From Bacteroidales bacterium (GTDB lineage Bacteria; Bacteroidota; Bacteroidia; Bacteroidales; FEN-979), in assembly GCA_023231065.1 (NCBI GenBank), contig JALNWE010000018.1, forward strand, positions 1 through 50,699: a stretch of DNA of 50,699 bases. Reading direction: 5' to 3'. Below the pieces are notes generated by a model, which was not told where the DNA came from, ran no database searches, and saw nothing but the letters and a program-made list of their open reading frames with translations. Both the position numbers and the translations under genes were made by a program. Shown piece after piece: positions 1 to 7,433 of the stretch; within the stretch, counting starts at the first letter, position 1, and every line of letters starts with the position of its first letter.

Positions 1-75
1 ACAAACAAGCAATACCACGATGACAAAGACTATGCTTCTCACCGCAAAACAAAAATCAATCGCACTACTTTTTGA
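1..75 (+). CDS. Possible 3' end of an unknown gene (partial)
   Basis: Frame 1 is open from the window edge to a TGA at 73-75 and encodes 24 residues, rich in charged residues and ending in the basic tail HRKTKINRTTF. The codons look typical of the neighbouring genes, but 24 residues are too few to identify a family. Frame 2 is also open, to a TAG at 98-100, and holds two ATG codons, so the assignment is ambiguous. I cannot suggest a function. Confidence 0.3.
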   Translation, partial: TNKQYHDDKDYASHRKTKINRTTF

Positions 76-157
76 TGAGATCTTCTGGGAAAATTTTTAG
101 GGTGTCCCAGTGTCGAAGTCAGGTGAAGCGCTGATCGTGGTTCACCTCATCCCCTGA

Positions 158-179
158 CCCTTCTCCTGAAGGAGAAGGG
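158..179. terminator. Perfect 10-bp inverted repeat downstream of the rhomboid gene
   Basis: The arms CCCTTCTCCT (158-167) and AGGAGAAGGG (170-179) are perfect complements around a 2-base GA turn. It lies about 95 bases past the rhomboid stop on the minus strand and overlaps the first unit of the 41-bp tandem repeat. No T-tract follows on either strand, so a role as an intrinsic terminator is only a guess. The CCCTGACCC...GGAGAAGGG pattern also resembles dispersed intergenic repeats seen in many bacteria (recalled, not checked). Confidence 0.3.
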
Positions 180-291
180 AGAATCCATCACCATTTCAAC
201 CTGATATGCAAGGAGAAGGGAGGATCCATCACCATTTCAACCCGATATGCAAGGAGAAGGGAGGGTTTAGCGCTATTTCAACCCGATTTGC
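169..291. repeat. Three tandem 41-bp units overlapping the rhomboid 3' end
   Basis: Units lie at 169-209, 210-250 and 251-291. Units 1 and 2 differ at only two positions by eye. Unit 3 shares the first 13 bases (AAGGAGAAGGGAG) and the last 16 or so, but diverges in the middle. Unit 3 contains the last codons and TAG stop of the rhomboid gene (stop at 273-275). In units 1 and 2 the same frame reads TGG in place of TAG, followed by TGA. This suggests duplication of the gene's end. Confidence 0.9.
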
Positions 292-887
292 TCTAAAAAC
301 AGAAAGATGATCCCCGGTTTCAGGGCCAGTGTGTAAACAATTCCAAAGATAGCGCCCCAGAGATGTGCATCGTGGCCAATATTGTCCCTGCCATGTTTCG
401 CCATATAGTATTCATAGGCTAAGTAGAGGATCCCGAAAACCGGCGCAGGGATTGGAATAGGAATGAAAAAGAAGAAAATCTTGCCGGTCGGATAGAGCAG
501 AATACTTGAAAACAATACTGATGAAACGGCGCCGGAAGCCCCAACCGCATTGTAAAACACATCATTCTTATGCTTACCGAAAGCTGGAATGATCGAAAGG
601 AGCAAACCACCAGCATATAGTAACAGGTAATAAAAACTACCTTTCCCCGGGAAATAACTTTGGAAACGCGTTTCGACAATATTCGCGAAAGAATAGAGGA
701 CGATCATATTGATGATCAGGTGTACATATCCGGCATGAATAAACCCATAAGTGAAAAAGCGGTACCACTGGTTGCTGTGCTTTACATCATAAGCATTGAA
801 TTTTAACCGGGAAAAGATCTCTTCATTGCTTAATGCAAGGATAGAAATTACAACAGTGATAAAAATGATAATGTATGTAGTAACCAT
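273..887 (-). CDS. Rhomboid family intramembrane serine protease
   Basis: The product is an integral inner-membrane protease predicted to cut transmembrane substrates with a Ser-His dyad inside the bilayer. Several hydrophobic segments are visible. The rhomboid hallmarks are HAGYVHLIINM in TM2, GASGAVSS (catalytic Ser about residue 118) and HDAHLWGAIFG (catalytic His about residue 175). The 204-residue length suits a minimal six-TM bacterial rhomboid. An earlier in-frame Met at 935 would overlap the upstream gene by 44 bases and add a polar tail. The ATG at 887 leaves a 4-base gap and starts just before the first membrane helix, so I prefer it. It is probably co-transcribed with the membrane protein at 892-1722. 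Substrates are unknown. Confidence 0.88.
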   Translation of the reverse strand: MVTTYIIIFITVVISILALSNEEIFSRLKFNAYDVKHSNQWYRFFTYGFIHAGYVHLIINMIVLYSFANIVETRFQSYFPGKGSFYYLLLYAGGLLLSIIPAFGKHKNDVFYNAVGASGAVSSVLFSSILLYPTGKIFFFFIPIPIPAPVFGILYLAYEYYMAKHGRDNIGHDAHLWGAIFGIVYTLALKPGIIFLFLEQIGLK

Positions 888-891
888 GTAG

Positions 892-1722
892 TTACTTTTG
901 TAATTGTTCGGTATTCTGTTGCTTTGTAAAGTCAATCTCAGATCCCCAAAAACTATGCGGGATCAGGAAAACAACTAATAAAATGACAGAGGCAATGACC
1001 GGCCAGGCCCTGTTTTCCCGGTTCTTGTTCAAAATGAAAAGAGCAATTAACCAAAAAATAAAGGCGATCAGTGATTTGTTATCGGTCAGGTCCCTCCCAA
1101 AAGGCCACCCCGTCCAGTATGCTCCAAAAGAGAACTTCTGAACAATGGGACCGAGGATCATTCCTCCCAGGGTAAGCGTAATTACGGTAATCCATGCAAA
1201 GAGATAAACATTTTTTCCCTTGAAAAGAGCCATGAGCCCGGTTACAGTTGAAAACAGCATGGCCATGAAAATGAAAAGAATATGGGGAAAAAGCACATAT
1301 CCCGGCACCGGGTTTTTGTATCTCAGAACAGCCGGATGATTGTTTAAAAGATACCGCCGGTCTCCTTTGATCAACGTGACCTGGTACATGATCTTTCCTG
1401 CCGGGGCCTGGTGTGGAAGGAACCCGGTGAGGGTATCCCCTGAACGCCCCATATTACTTATAACCCATCTGTCATGGCTTTTATAACGGCGATAAACCAT
1501 TTCTCCATGAATGGTAGTATCGTGGGTAAGAATTTTTATACTGGCGCCATCAGCTCCGTCATAGGTCCGGATCAGCTTGTATTTTATGATTTGCTGATCA
1601 ATTTTGATCTCGCCCTTAATCGGGTGAGTGGGACCGGTCTTTCGCTGGTAAACAGCGGTTGCCAAGGTAAAAACAACTGCAAAAAGCCAGATCAGAAATG
1701 ATTTAAGCCTATTATTCATCAT
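892..1722 (-). CDS. Conserved-looking multi-pass membrane protein of unknown function
   Basis: The product is 276 residues long with an N-terminal membrane anchor (about residues 8-25). An extracytoplasmic beta-rich segment follows (about 30-135; contains IKILTHDTTIHGEMVYRRY). The C-terminal half has about four membrane helices. The motif WPFGRDLTDNKSL sits between helices and looks conserved, but I cannot name the family. Two adjacent ATGs (1722, 1719) offer near-identical starts. It lies 4 bases upstream of the rhomboid, so the two are likely one transcript. A TAnnTTTG promoter element at 1805-1812 would give a leader of about 75 bases containing the hairpin at 1759-1783. An enzymatic role is not evident. 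Confidence 0.75.
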   Translation of the reverse strand: MMNNRLKSFLIWLFAVVFTLATAVYQRKTGPTHPIKGEIKIDQQIIKYKLIRTYDGADGASIKILTHDTTIHGEMVYRRYKSHDRWVISNMGRSGDTLTGFLPHQAPAGKIMYQVTLIKGDRRYLLNNHPAVLRYKNPVPGYVLFPHILFIFMAMLFSTVTGLMALFKGKNVYLFAWITVITLTLGGMILGPIVQKFSFGAYWTGWPFGRDLTDNKSLIAFIFWLIALFILNKNRENRAWPVIASVILLVVFLIPHSFWGSEIDFTKQQNTEQLQK

Positions 1723-1758
1723 CGAATGGTAAAGTCGAAATCTTGTTCCTGACCGTTA

Positions 1759-1783
1759 GAACCGGGATGAAAACATCCGGTTC
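1759..1783. other. Hairpin in the leader of the membrane-protein gene
   Basis: GAACCGGGATG (1759-1769) can pair with CATCCGGTTC (1774-1783) around an AAAA loop, with one bulged G. It lies between the GH3-fusion stop (1814) and the next minus-strand start (1722), downstream of a candidate promoter at 1805-1812. It lacks a following T-tract, so it could be a 3' end stabiliser, a weak terminator or a 5' leader structure. Confidence 0.4.
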
Positions 1784-1804
1784 CGGATCATTTTCGAATT
1801 GCTG

Positions 1805-1812
1805 CAAAGATA
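1805..1812 (-). promoter_or_regulatory. Candidate Bacteroidota -7 element (TATCTTTG)
   Basis: The minus strand reads TATCTTTG, matching TAnnTTTG, one base past the GH3-fusion stop codon. Transcription from here would serve 892-1722 and the rhomboid. I see no TTTG-like -33 element at the usual spacing. Confidence 0.45.
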
Positions 1813-1813
1813 A

Positions 1814-4732
1814 TTATTTGATGTGATATTTTCTCAGGATATCATAGACGGCCTGGTGGATCTGGGTACGAAGGTTCAATTCGGATAATTTCTGGTTTGA
1901 AGCAGATGGATATACCCGGTTGGACAAAAATACATAAAGGAGATCATTCACGGGATCGGCCCATATATAAGCTCCGGTAAAGCCCGAGTGGCCAAAGCTT
2001 TGGGGAGGAGCGCTGTCGCAGCTGGGCCCGTCAGGGGAATAATACAGCAATGGTTTGTCGAACCCAAGTCCCCTCCGGTTCCCGTTTTCCGGGAACTGGA
2101 CGCGGGTAAACTCCCGGATGGTGGAAGGAGAGAGGTATTGCCTGCCCCCATAGGATCCATTCTGAAGGATCATCTGAAGGACAACAGCCATATCGCGGGC
2201 GTTTGAGAAGAGCCCGGCGTGACCTGAAATGCCCCCCAGCATAGCGGCGCCCTGATCGTTAACATCCCCCCAGACCACCTGCTTTCTGAAAGTGGTATCA
2301 TATTCTGTCGGAATGATCATTGAGAGGCCAGCCCATTCACGGGGCCTGAACCCGGTTGAATATAATCCCAGCGGTTTATAAAAGTTTTCATCCAGATACT
2401 GGTCAAATGGTTGGCCGCTTATCTTTTCAATCATTTCAGGCAACAAGTAAAATCCCAGATCGCTGTATTTGTAATGGTTCCCCGGAAGGAGTGGCGAATC
2501 AATGATCCGTTTGAAAATGGTGTCGGGATAATCCCGACGGATGTACAACCGTTCGGCAACCCTGAATGGAAATTCCATGGAAGGAGTATCGCTGTATATC
2601 GCCGGATTTGGACTGGAATTCTTCAAGGTGGATAAGTAAAAGGGTATCCAACCTTGTAAACCGGCCTGATGGGCCATTACATCCCGGATGCGAAGGGATG
2701 CCTTGTTGGTCCCTTTTAATTCAGGCAGATAATTGCCCAGGCTTTCGTCCAGCTTGATTTTTCCTTCATCATACAGCTTCATGATGGCAAGGGTCGTAGC
2801 TGCAACTTTGGTAACGGAAGCCAGGTCATAAATCTGGTTTGAGGTCACTTTCAGGGTGTCATCATAACGGGGGTGCCCAAAGTTTTTATCATAAAAGATC
2901 TTCCCGTTTTTGGCAAACAGGATTTGGCATCCCGGATAGGCCTTTAATTCAATTCCAAGATTGGCAATGGAATCGATTATGTTCAGGGCATCATGGGGAA
3001 TTCCCAGATCTTCCGGAGTGTTGAACGATAACCGGTTTTTGTCTGTTTCCGAGCCGCTGAGGATGGGGAAAGGCAATGCCGTTACTGGTAGTTTCCCGCT
3101 GGCTGATATTCCCCCGAAGATAATCTGACCTGTAGCGCTTTCGGTTACCGGGTTATCCTGATATGCCACAACGATGGCTTCCGGTTTTGTACGGTGGGAA
3201 ATCCTGGAAAGGGAATAAGGAGTCCCAAATAACACAAGGATGGTCCTGTCAGTAAGGATAAGGGTGTCGATCAACGCTGCCATTTGCTTTGTAATTCCAA
3301 AACTGTCCGTTTTATTGCTGTTGATCCCATGGATGCCGATAATAAGTATATCATAGTTATTCAACAGTTTACATAAACTGTCGCTCACTTTCCCCGGAAC
3401 TTTTTTGGGAACATTAAACAGATCCAGTGGCATGTATCTTTTCAGGGTTTCCTGAAAAAGTGTCAGGGCCGTATCCCCAACCGATAAGGCGGCAATTTTT
3501 CTCCTGTCCAATCCTCTTAGAGGGATGGTTCCCATCTCGTTTTTTAGAATGGTAACCGAAGCATCCACCATCTTTTTCCTCAGCGTTATTGCTTCCGGTG
3601 GATTAATATCCCGGATCAGGTTGGCGATATCGATCCTGCATGGCTGATTAAGTTTAAGATTATATTTCAGCTGTAAGATCCGACGGCATTTTTCATCGAT
3701 GACAGATTGGGCGATCATACCGCTGTCAATGGCTTGTTTGATCCCCTGAATTGCTGATTCAGTGTTTTGTGGCAGGAGCAACAGGTCATTCCCGGCCATC
3801 AAGGCCTTTACTTCTATTTCCCCTGGTTTGAAATATTTTGTAACGCCCTGCATGTCAAGGGCATCTGTAATAATGATCCCTTTAAAGCCCATTTCCTCTT
3901 TCAATAATTGTGTGATCACATTTTTCGATAAAGTAGCCGGAACGTGGTCGGATGAGTCATAGCAGGGGAGGTAAAGGTGTGCGATCATGATGCCTTTTAT
4001 TCCTTCCCGGATCAGTTTTCTGAAAGGGTAAAGCTCAACTGAATCCATTCGCTCTTTTGTGTGCCGGATGACAGGAAGGGTGAGATGTGAGTCGGTGTCG
4101 GTGTCGCCATGTCCTGGAAAATGTTTGGCAACGGCCATGATACCCTCGTCCTGCATGCCTTTCATATATAATACACATTTTCGGGTTACAGCCTGCCGGT
4201 CTTCGCCAAAAGAACGAAAGCTGATGACCGGGTTATCGGGATTATTATTAATGTCAGCCACAGGCGCCCAGTTGATATGAATCCCCATCCGTTGACAGCT
4301 TTTTGCAACCATCCTGCCCATGGAATAGATAAGGGAATCATCCCCGATGGCCCCCAAGGCCATCTGACGGGGAAATGAGAAGGCGCTGTCGAGACGCATT
4401 CCCAGCCCCCATTCAGCATCTATGGAAATCAGTAAAGGCGTTTGGGAACTTTGTTGCATACGGTTTGTAAGCAAAGCCTGCCGGACCGGCGAACCCTTGA
4501 AAAAACAGATGCCCCCCACATCGGATGTCCTGATGATATTGATGAGGCTGTCGTTGTAAACAGAATCCCTGTCCGAATAGGCCCTGATGATCAATAGTTG
4601 AGCGATACGCTGCTCGGGCGAAAGCGAACGGAAGACCGAATCGACCCATATAGAATCCACCTGAGCATGAATCCCGTTGAAGGAAAATTGAAAAAGAACG
4701 GACAGAAATACAAAGAGTGTTTTTTTCTTCAT
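1814..4732 (-). CDS. Secreted glycoside hydrolase family 3 / class C beta-lactamase-like fusion
   Basis: The 972-residue exported protein has two enzymatic modules. The N-terminal GH3 domain is of the NagZ (beta-N-acetylhexosaminidase) type. It has KHFPGHGDTDTDSH at about residues 200-214 (His/Asp loop) and a TDALDM segment with the likely nucleophile Asp. The C-terminal module is a serine hydrolase of the beta-lactamase/PBP4* class. It has SVTK (about 637), YSD in place of YxN, and HSG (about 913). This two-domain layout is recurrent in Bacteroidota. It suggests periplasmic or surface turnover of peptidoglycan or glycan fragments, but the substrate is inferred. An ORF start at 4813 exists, but the signal peptide MKKKTLFVFLSVLF begins at ATG 4732, which I take as the start. 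It is transcribed divergently from the transketolase gene. Confidence 0.9.
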   Translation of the reverse strand: MKKKTLFVFLSVLFQFSFNGIHAQVDSIWVDSVFRSLSPEQRIAQLLIIRAYSDRDSVYNDSLINIIRTSDVGGICFFKGSPVRQALLTNRMQQSSQTPLLISIDAEWGLGMRLDSAFSFPRQMALGAIGDDSLIYSMGRMVAKSCQRMGIHINWAPVADINNNPDNPVISFRSFGEDRQAVTRKCVLYMKGMQDEGIMAVAKHFPGHGDTDTDSHLTLPVIRHTKERMDSVELYPFRKLIREGIKGIMIAHLYLPCYDSSDHVPATLSKNVITQLLKEEMGFKGIIITDALDMQGVTKYFKPGEIEVKALMAGNDLLLLPQNTESAIQGIKQAIDSGMIAQSVIDEKCRRILQLKYNLKLNQPCRIDIANLIRDINPPEAITLRKKMVDASVTILKNEMGTIPLRGLDRRKIAALSVGDTALTLFQETLKRYMPLDLFNVPKKVPGKVSDSLCKLLNNYDILIIGIHGINSNKTDSFGITKQMAALIDTLILTDRTILVLFGTPYSLSRISHRTKPEAIVVAYQDNPVTESATGQIIFGGISASGKLPVTALPFPILSGSETDKNRLSFNTPEDLGIPHDALNIIDSIANLGIELKAYPGCQILFAKNGKIFYDKNFGHPRYDDTLKVTSNQIYDLASVTKVAATTLAIMKLYDEGKIKLDESLGNYLPELKGTNKASLRIRDVMAHQAGLQGWIPFYLSTLKNSSPNPAIYSDTPSMEFPFRVAERLYIRRDYPDTIFKRIIDSPLLPGNHYKYSDLGFYLLPEMIEKISGQPFDQYLDENFYKPLGLYSTGFRPREWAGLSMIIPTEYDTTFRKQVVWGDVNDQGAAMLGGISGHAGLFSNARDMAVVLQMILQNGSYGGRQYLSPSTIREFTRVQFPENGNRRGLGFDKPLLYYSPDGPSCDSAPPQSFGHSGFTGAYIWADPVNDLLYVFLSNRVYPSASNQKLSELNLRTQIHQAVYDILRKYHIK

Positions 4733-4798
4733 GGGATAGGGATGATCGGCTACCACAAAAGAAATAAAAAGGAGAATACCCACGTTAATTCTTATTAA

Positions 4799-4806
4799 TA
4801 TCTTTG
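4799..4806 (+). promoter_or_regulatory. Candidate -7 element TATCTTTG for the transketolase gene
   Basis: TATCTTTG matches TAnnTTTG in the 175-base divergent spacer, about 100 bases before the transketolase N-subunit ATG. The predicted leader would span the heptamer repeat at 4846-4894. No convincing -33 element is seen. Confidence 0.35.
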
Positions 4807-4845
4807 AACACATTTTTGCACCATTGGCGTTCGTTCAAAATATTC

Positions 4846-4894
4846 ATCATAAGTCATTCATCAATAGTCGCTTGTCATTAATCATTTGTACATT
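4846..4894. repeat. Seven units of a degenerate 7-bp repeat (RTCANTN)
   Basis: From 4846 to 4894 the sequence divides into seven 7-base units. Most fit (A/G)TCA(T/A)T(N), for example GTCATTC, GTCATTA and ATCATTT. The array ends 13 bases before the transketolase N-subunit ATG. The related array at 7398-7425 precedes the other half; 4871-4892 and 7402-7423 match at 19 of 22 positions. Confidence 0.6.
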
Positions 4895-4907
4895 GTAAAC
4901 CTTTTCC

Positions 4908-5753
4908 ATGTATTCAATCAAGGAACTTGAAAACATTGCCAGGCAGGTCAGGCGTGATATCCTCCGGATGGTCAACGGCGCTGCTTCGGGTCATGTTGGT
5001 GGCCCGCTGGGGAGCGCGGATTTTTTAGTAGCGTTGTATTTTGATGTTATGCAGCCGGACCCTACTGCTTTTTCGATGGATGGAAAAGGAGAAGATCTTT
5101 TTTTCCTTTCCAATGGCCATCTTTCTGCCGGATGGTATAGTGTTCTTGCGCGATATGGCTACTTTGATGTCAAGGAACTGGCTTCATTCCGGAAGCTGGG
5201 CTCCAGGTTACAAGGGCATCCGGCCACCCAGGAAGCGTTACCAGGTATCCGTATGTCTTCGGGCTCGCTCGGACAAGGGCTCTCCGTTGCCATCGGGGCT
5301 GCATTGACTAAAAAAATGAACCTGGATGAACATCTGGTTTACTGTTTAATGGGAGATGGTGAACTGGAAGAGGGACAAAACTGGGAAGCCCTGATGTTTG
5401 CCGCGGCCCATAAAGTAGATAACCTGATTGCTGTTATCGATTATAATGGAAAACAAATCGATGGTCCGGTGAATGATGTTTTGCCGTTGGGAGACCTGAA
5501 TGCAAAGTTCGAAGCATTCGGATGGAAAGTATTCCCGATGTACGGAAACGATATGTCAGAAGTAACCGGAACAATAAAGAAGGCGCAATGGTTTACCGGT
5601 CAGGGACAACCCATCCTTTTACTGATGACGACACACATGGGATGTGGGGTTGATTTTATGACTGACAACCATGAATGGCATGGCGTTCCGCCCAACAATG
5701 AGCAGTTAGCCAGGGCCCTTGGCCAGATTGAAGAGACGTTGGGGGACTACTAA
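4908..5753 (+). CDS. Transketolase, N-terminal (thiamine diphosphate pyrophosphate-binding) subunit
   Basis: It forms one half of a split transketolase of the pentose phosphate pathway, transferring two-carbon ketol units between sugar phosphates. The 281 residues cover the PP domain. They include SGHVGGPLGSADFLV near residue 28, the substrate-loop histidines, and the ThDP/Mg motif GDGELEEGQNW followed by IDYNGKQIDGP. The length fits the archaeal/Bacteroidota two-subunit type rather than the full enzyme of about 660 residues. The partner subunit is at 7434-8402, but a VWA gene intervenes, so the halves are not immediately adjacent. The start ATG (MYSIKELE) follows the heptamer repeat. Confidence 0.93.
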   Translation: MYSIKELENIARQVRRDILRMVNGAASGHVGGPLGSADFLVALYFDVMQPDPTAFSMDGKGEDLFFLSNGHLSAGWYSVLARYGYFDVKELASFRKLGSRLQGHPATQEALPGIRMSSGSLGQGLSVAIGAALTKKMNLDEHLVYCLMGDGELEEGQNWEALMFAAAHKVDNLIAVIDYNGKQIDGPVNDVLPLGDLNAKFEAFGWKVFPMYGNDMSEVTGTIKKAQWFTGQGQPILLLMTTHMGCGVDFMTDNHEWHGVPPNNEQLARALGQIEETLGDY

Positions 5754-5782
5754 GAAGGGATGGGGAAGGGGGAGAAGAGAAT

Positions 5783-5796
5783 GGGAGATGGGAAAT
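5783..5796. repeat. Short GGGAGAT heptamer repeat (two units)
   Basis: GGGAGAT (5783-5789) is followed by GGGAAAT (5790-5796) in a purine-rich stretch (5757-5800) between the transketolase N-subunit and the VWA gene. The preceding bases GAAT plus the first heptad also occur at 24285-24295 inside nnrDE, where four such units lie in tandem. Confidence 0.5.
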
Positions 5797-5924
5797 TTGA
5801 GCTTAGAAATTGGAATTTAGGGTGAATGTTTGTTAAAAAAAGATACGGGTGTTTTCGAAAGGTTGAATGGATTCCGGAAGACCTTTTCTGGTTTCCGGGT
5901 TCCGGGCGCTGGAAGCAGTTGGTC

Positions 5925-7313
5925 ATGAATGGCTTGTTTTTTATCGCGGCGCTGGTACTCATGATCCTTCCCTGCAGATCGTTTTCCCAAACCTGGATGG
6001 AGCAGGAAAAACCTAAGCCTACCACGCGGATTCTTTTTGTTTTCGACGCTTCTCAAAGTATGTACGGACAATGGCAAAGCGATACCAAATTCAATATTGC
6101 CGTAAAATTGTTCTCGAACATTCTCGATAGTCTGAAGACCCAGCCAAACCTGGAACTTGCCTTACGTTTATATGGCCACCAAAGACAATTTCCCCCTCAG
6201 GATTGCAACGATACCCGGCTTGAAGTTCCCTTCGGAAGAGATAATGTTGCCCGGATCAAACATGTTCTGAAAACCACCATCCCCAAAGGTACAACACCCA
6301 TTGCCTATGCCCTCTCACAAGCCTCAAAGGATTTTACCCCATGTGACCATTGCCGGAACATCATCATTCTGATCACCGACGGATTAGAGGAATGCAATGG
6401 CGATCCGTGCGCGGTATCCCTGGAATTACAAAAAAAAGGGATCTCCCTGAAGCCTTTTATTGTAGGTATTGGGAAAGATTTCAGGGAACAGTTCGATTGT
6501 GTGGGGACCTTTTTTGACGCTTCCAATGAAAAGGAATTCCGGACAGCACTCAAAGTGATCATCTCCAGGGCATTGAATCCGACCACCATGCAGGTCAACT
6601 TGTTGGATTCTTATGGGAAACCTACTGAAACCAATGTCAATATGACTTTTTACGACAACTTTTCAGGTTTACCCAAATATAATTTTATCCATTCTTTCAA
6701 TGCAAAAGGTGTCCCTGATACCCTGGATATTGACCCGCTTATTACCTATGATCTTACGGTCCATACTCTTCCACCGGTTCATAAGGATAGTGTCACACTG
6801 ACACCGGGGACACACAACATCATCGGCATCGATGCGCCCCAGGGGTATATTGCCTTTAAAGCTTCAGGGAATAATCTGTTGAAAAACACGCCTTGTATCA
6901 TACGGCAGAAAAACAAATCCGAAATTATCAATGTTCAGCAATTTGATCAGACTGAGAAATATCTGACCGGCTCCTATGATATTGAAATCCTGTGTTTGCC
7001 CCGGATCCGGTTAACCGATGTGGCCGTTCAGCAGAGCCATACTACCACAATTGAAATTCCCTTACCGGGCATTGCCGTCATCCAGAAAACGATCAATGGA
7101 TATGGGAGCCTTTATCTTGAAGATAAAAATCAACTTATTTGGATCTATAATTTCAGGGACACTCCCCAGCAACAGGAAACCCTCTACCTTCAGCCAGGTT
7201 CATACCGGATTGTTTTCCGGTCAAAATATTCAAATAAAGCTTCCTGTTCAACCGAAAAACAATTCAGGGTTGAACCAGGGCAAACGGTGGTGGTAAAACT
7301 ATATCCGAACTAA
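5925..7313 (+). CDS. Secreted von Willebrand factor A domain protein
   Basis: The product is predicted to be exported, using the signal peptide that starts at ATG 5925 (MNGLFFIAALVLMILP, ending ...SFSQ), and to be 462 residues long. The open frame reaches back to 5826, but that extension is charged and would mask the signal. The VWA domain occupies roughly residues 33-230. It has a MIDAS motif DASQS at residue 41, a later Thr (GTTPIAYAL) and Asp (ITDGLEEC), so metal-dependent adhesion is plausible. The C-terminal half (about 235-462) has beta-rich repeats ending RVEPGQTVVVKLYPN, like surface or periplasmic Ig/PEGA-type modules. It sits between the two transketolase halves on the same strand. 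The partner is unknown. Confidence 0.85.
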   Translation: MNGLFFIAALVLMILPCRSFSQTWMEQEKPKPTTRILFVFDASQSMYGQWQSDTKFNIAVKLFSNILDSLKTQPNLELALRLYGHQRQFPPQDCNDTRLEVPFGRDNVARIKHVLKTTIPKGTTPIAYALSQASKDFTPCDHCRNIIILITDGLEECNGDPCAVSLELQKKGISLKPFIVGIGKDFREQFDCVGTFFDASNEKEFRTALKVIISRALNPTTMQVNLLDSYGKPTETNVNMTFYDNFSGLPKYNFIHSFNAKGVPDTLDIDPLITYDLTVHTLPPVHKDSVTLTPGTHNIIGIDAPQGYIAFKASGNNLLKNTPCIIRQKNKSEIINVQQFDQTEKYLTGSYDIEILCLPRIRLTDVAVQQSHTTTIEIPLPGIAVIQKTINGYGSLYLEDKNQLIWIYNFRDTPQQQETLYLQPGSYRIVFRSKYSNKASCSTEKQFRVEPGQTVVVKLYPN

Positions 7314-7397
7314 ATCAAGTATGAAAAAATTCAATCAATAATTATTAATAAAACAATTGTTACTATCTGATAATTAATAGCATGTAAATATATTTTA

Positions 7398-7425
7398 ATC
7401 ACTTGTCAATAGTCAGTTGTACAAA
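7398..7425. repeat. Four units of the RTCANTN heptamer repeat
   Basis: Four consecutive 7-base units lie at 7398-7425, for example GTCAATA (7405-7411) and GTCAGTT (7412-7418). They end 8 bases before the transketolase C-subunit ATG. They match the last part of the array upstream of the N-subunit at 19 of 22 positions. Confidence 0.6.
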
Positions 7426-7433
7426 TAACATGA

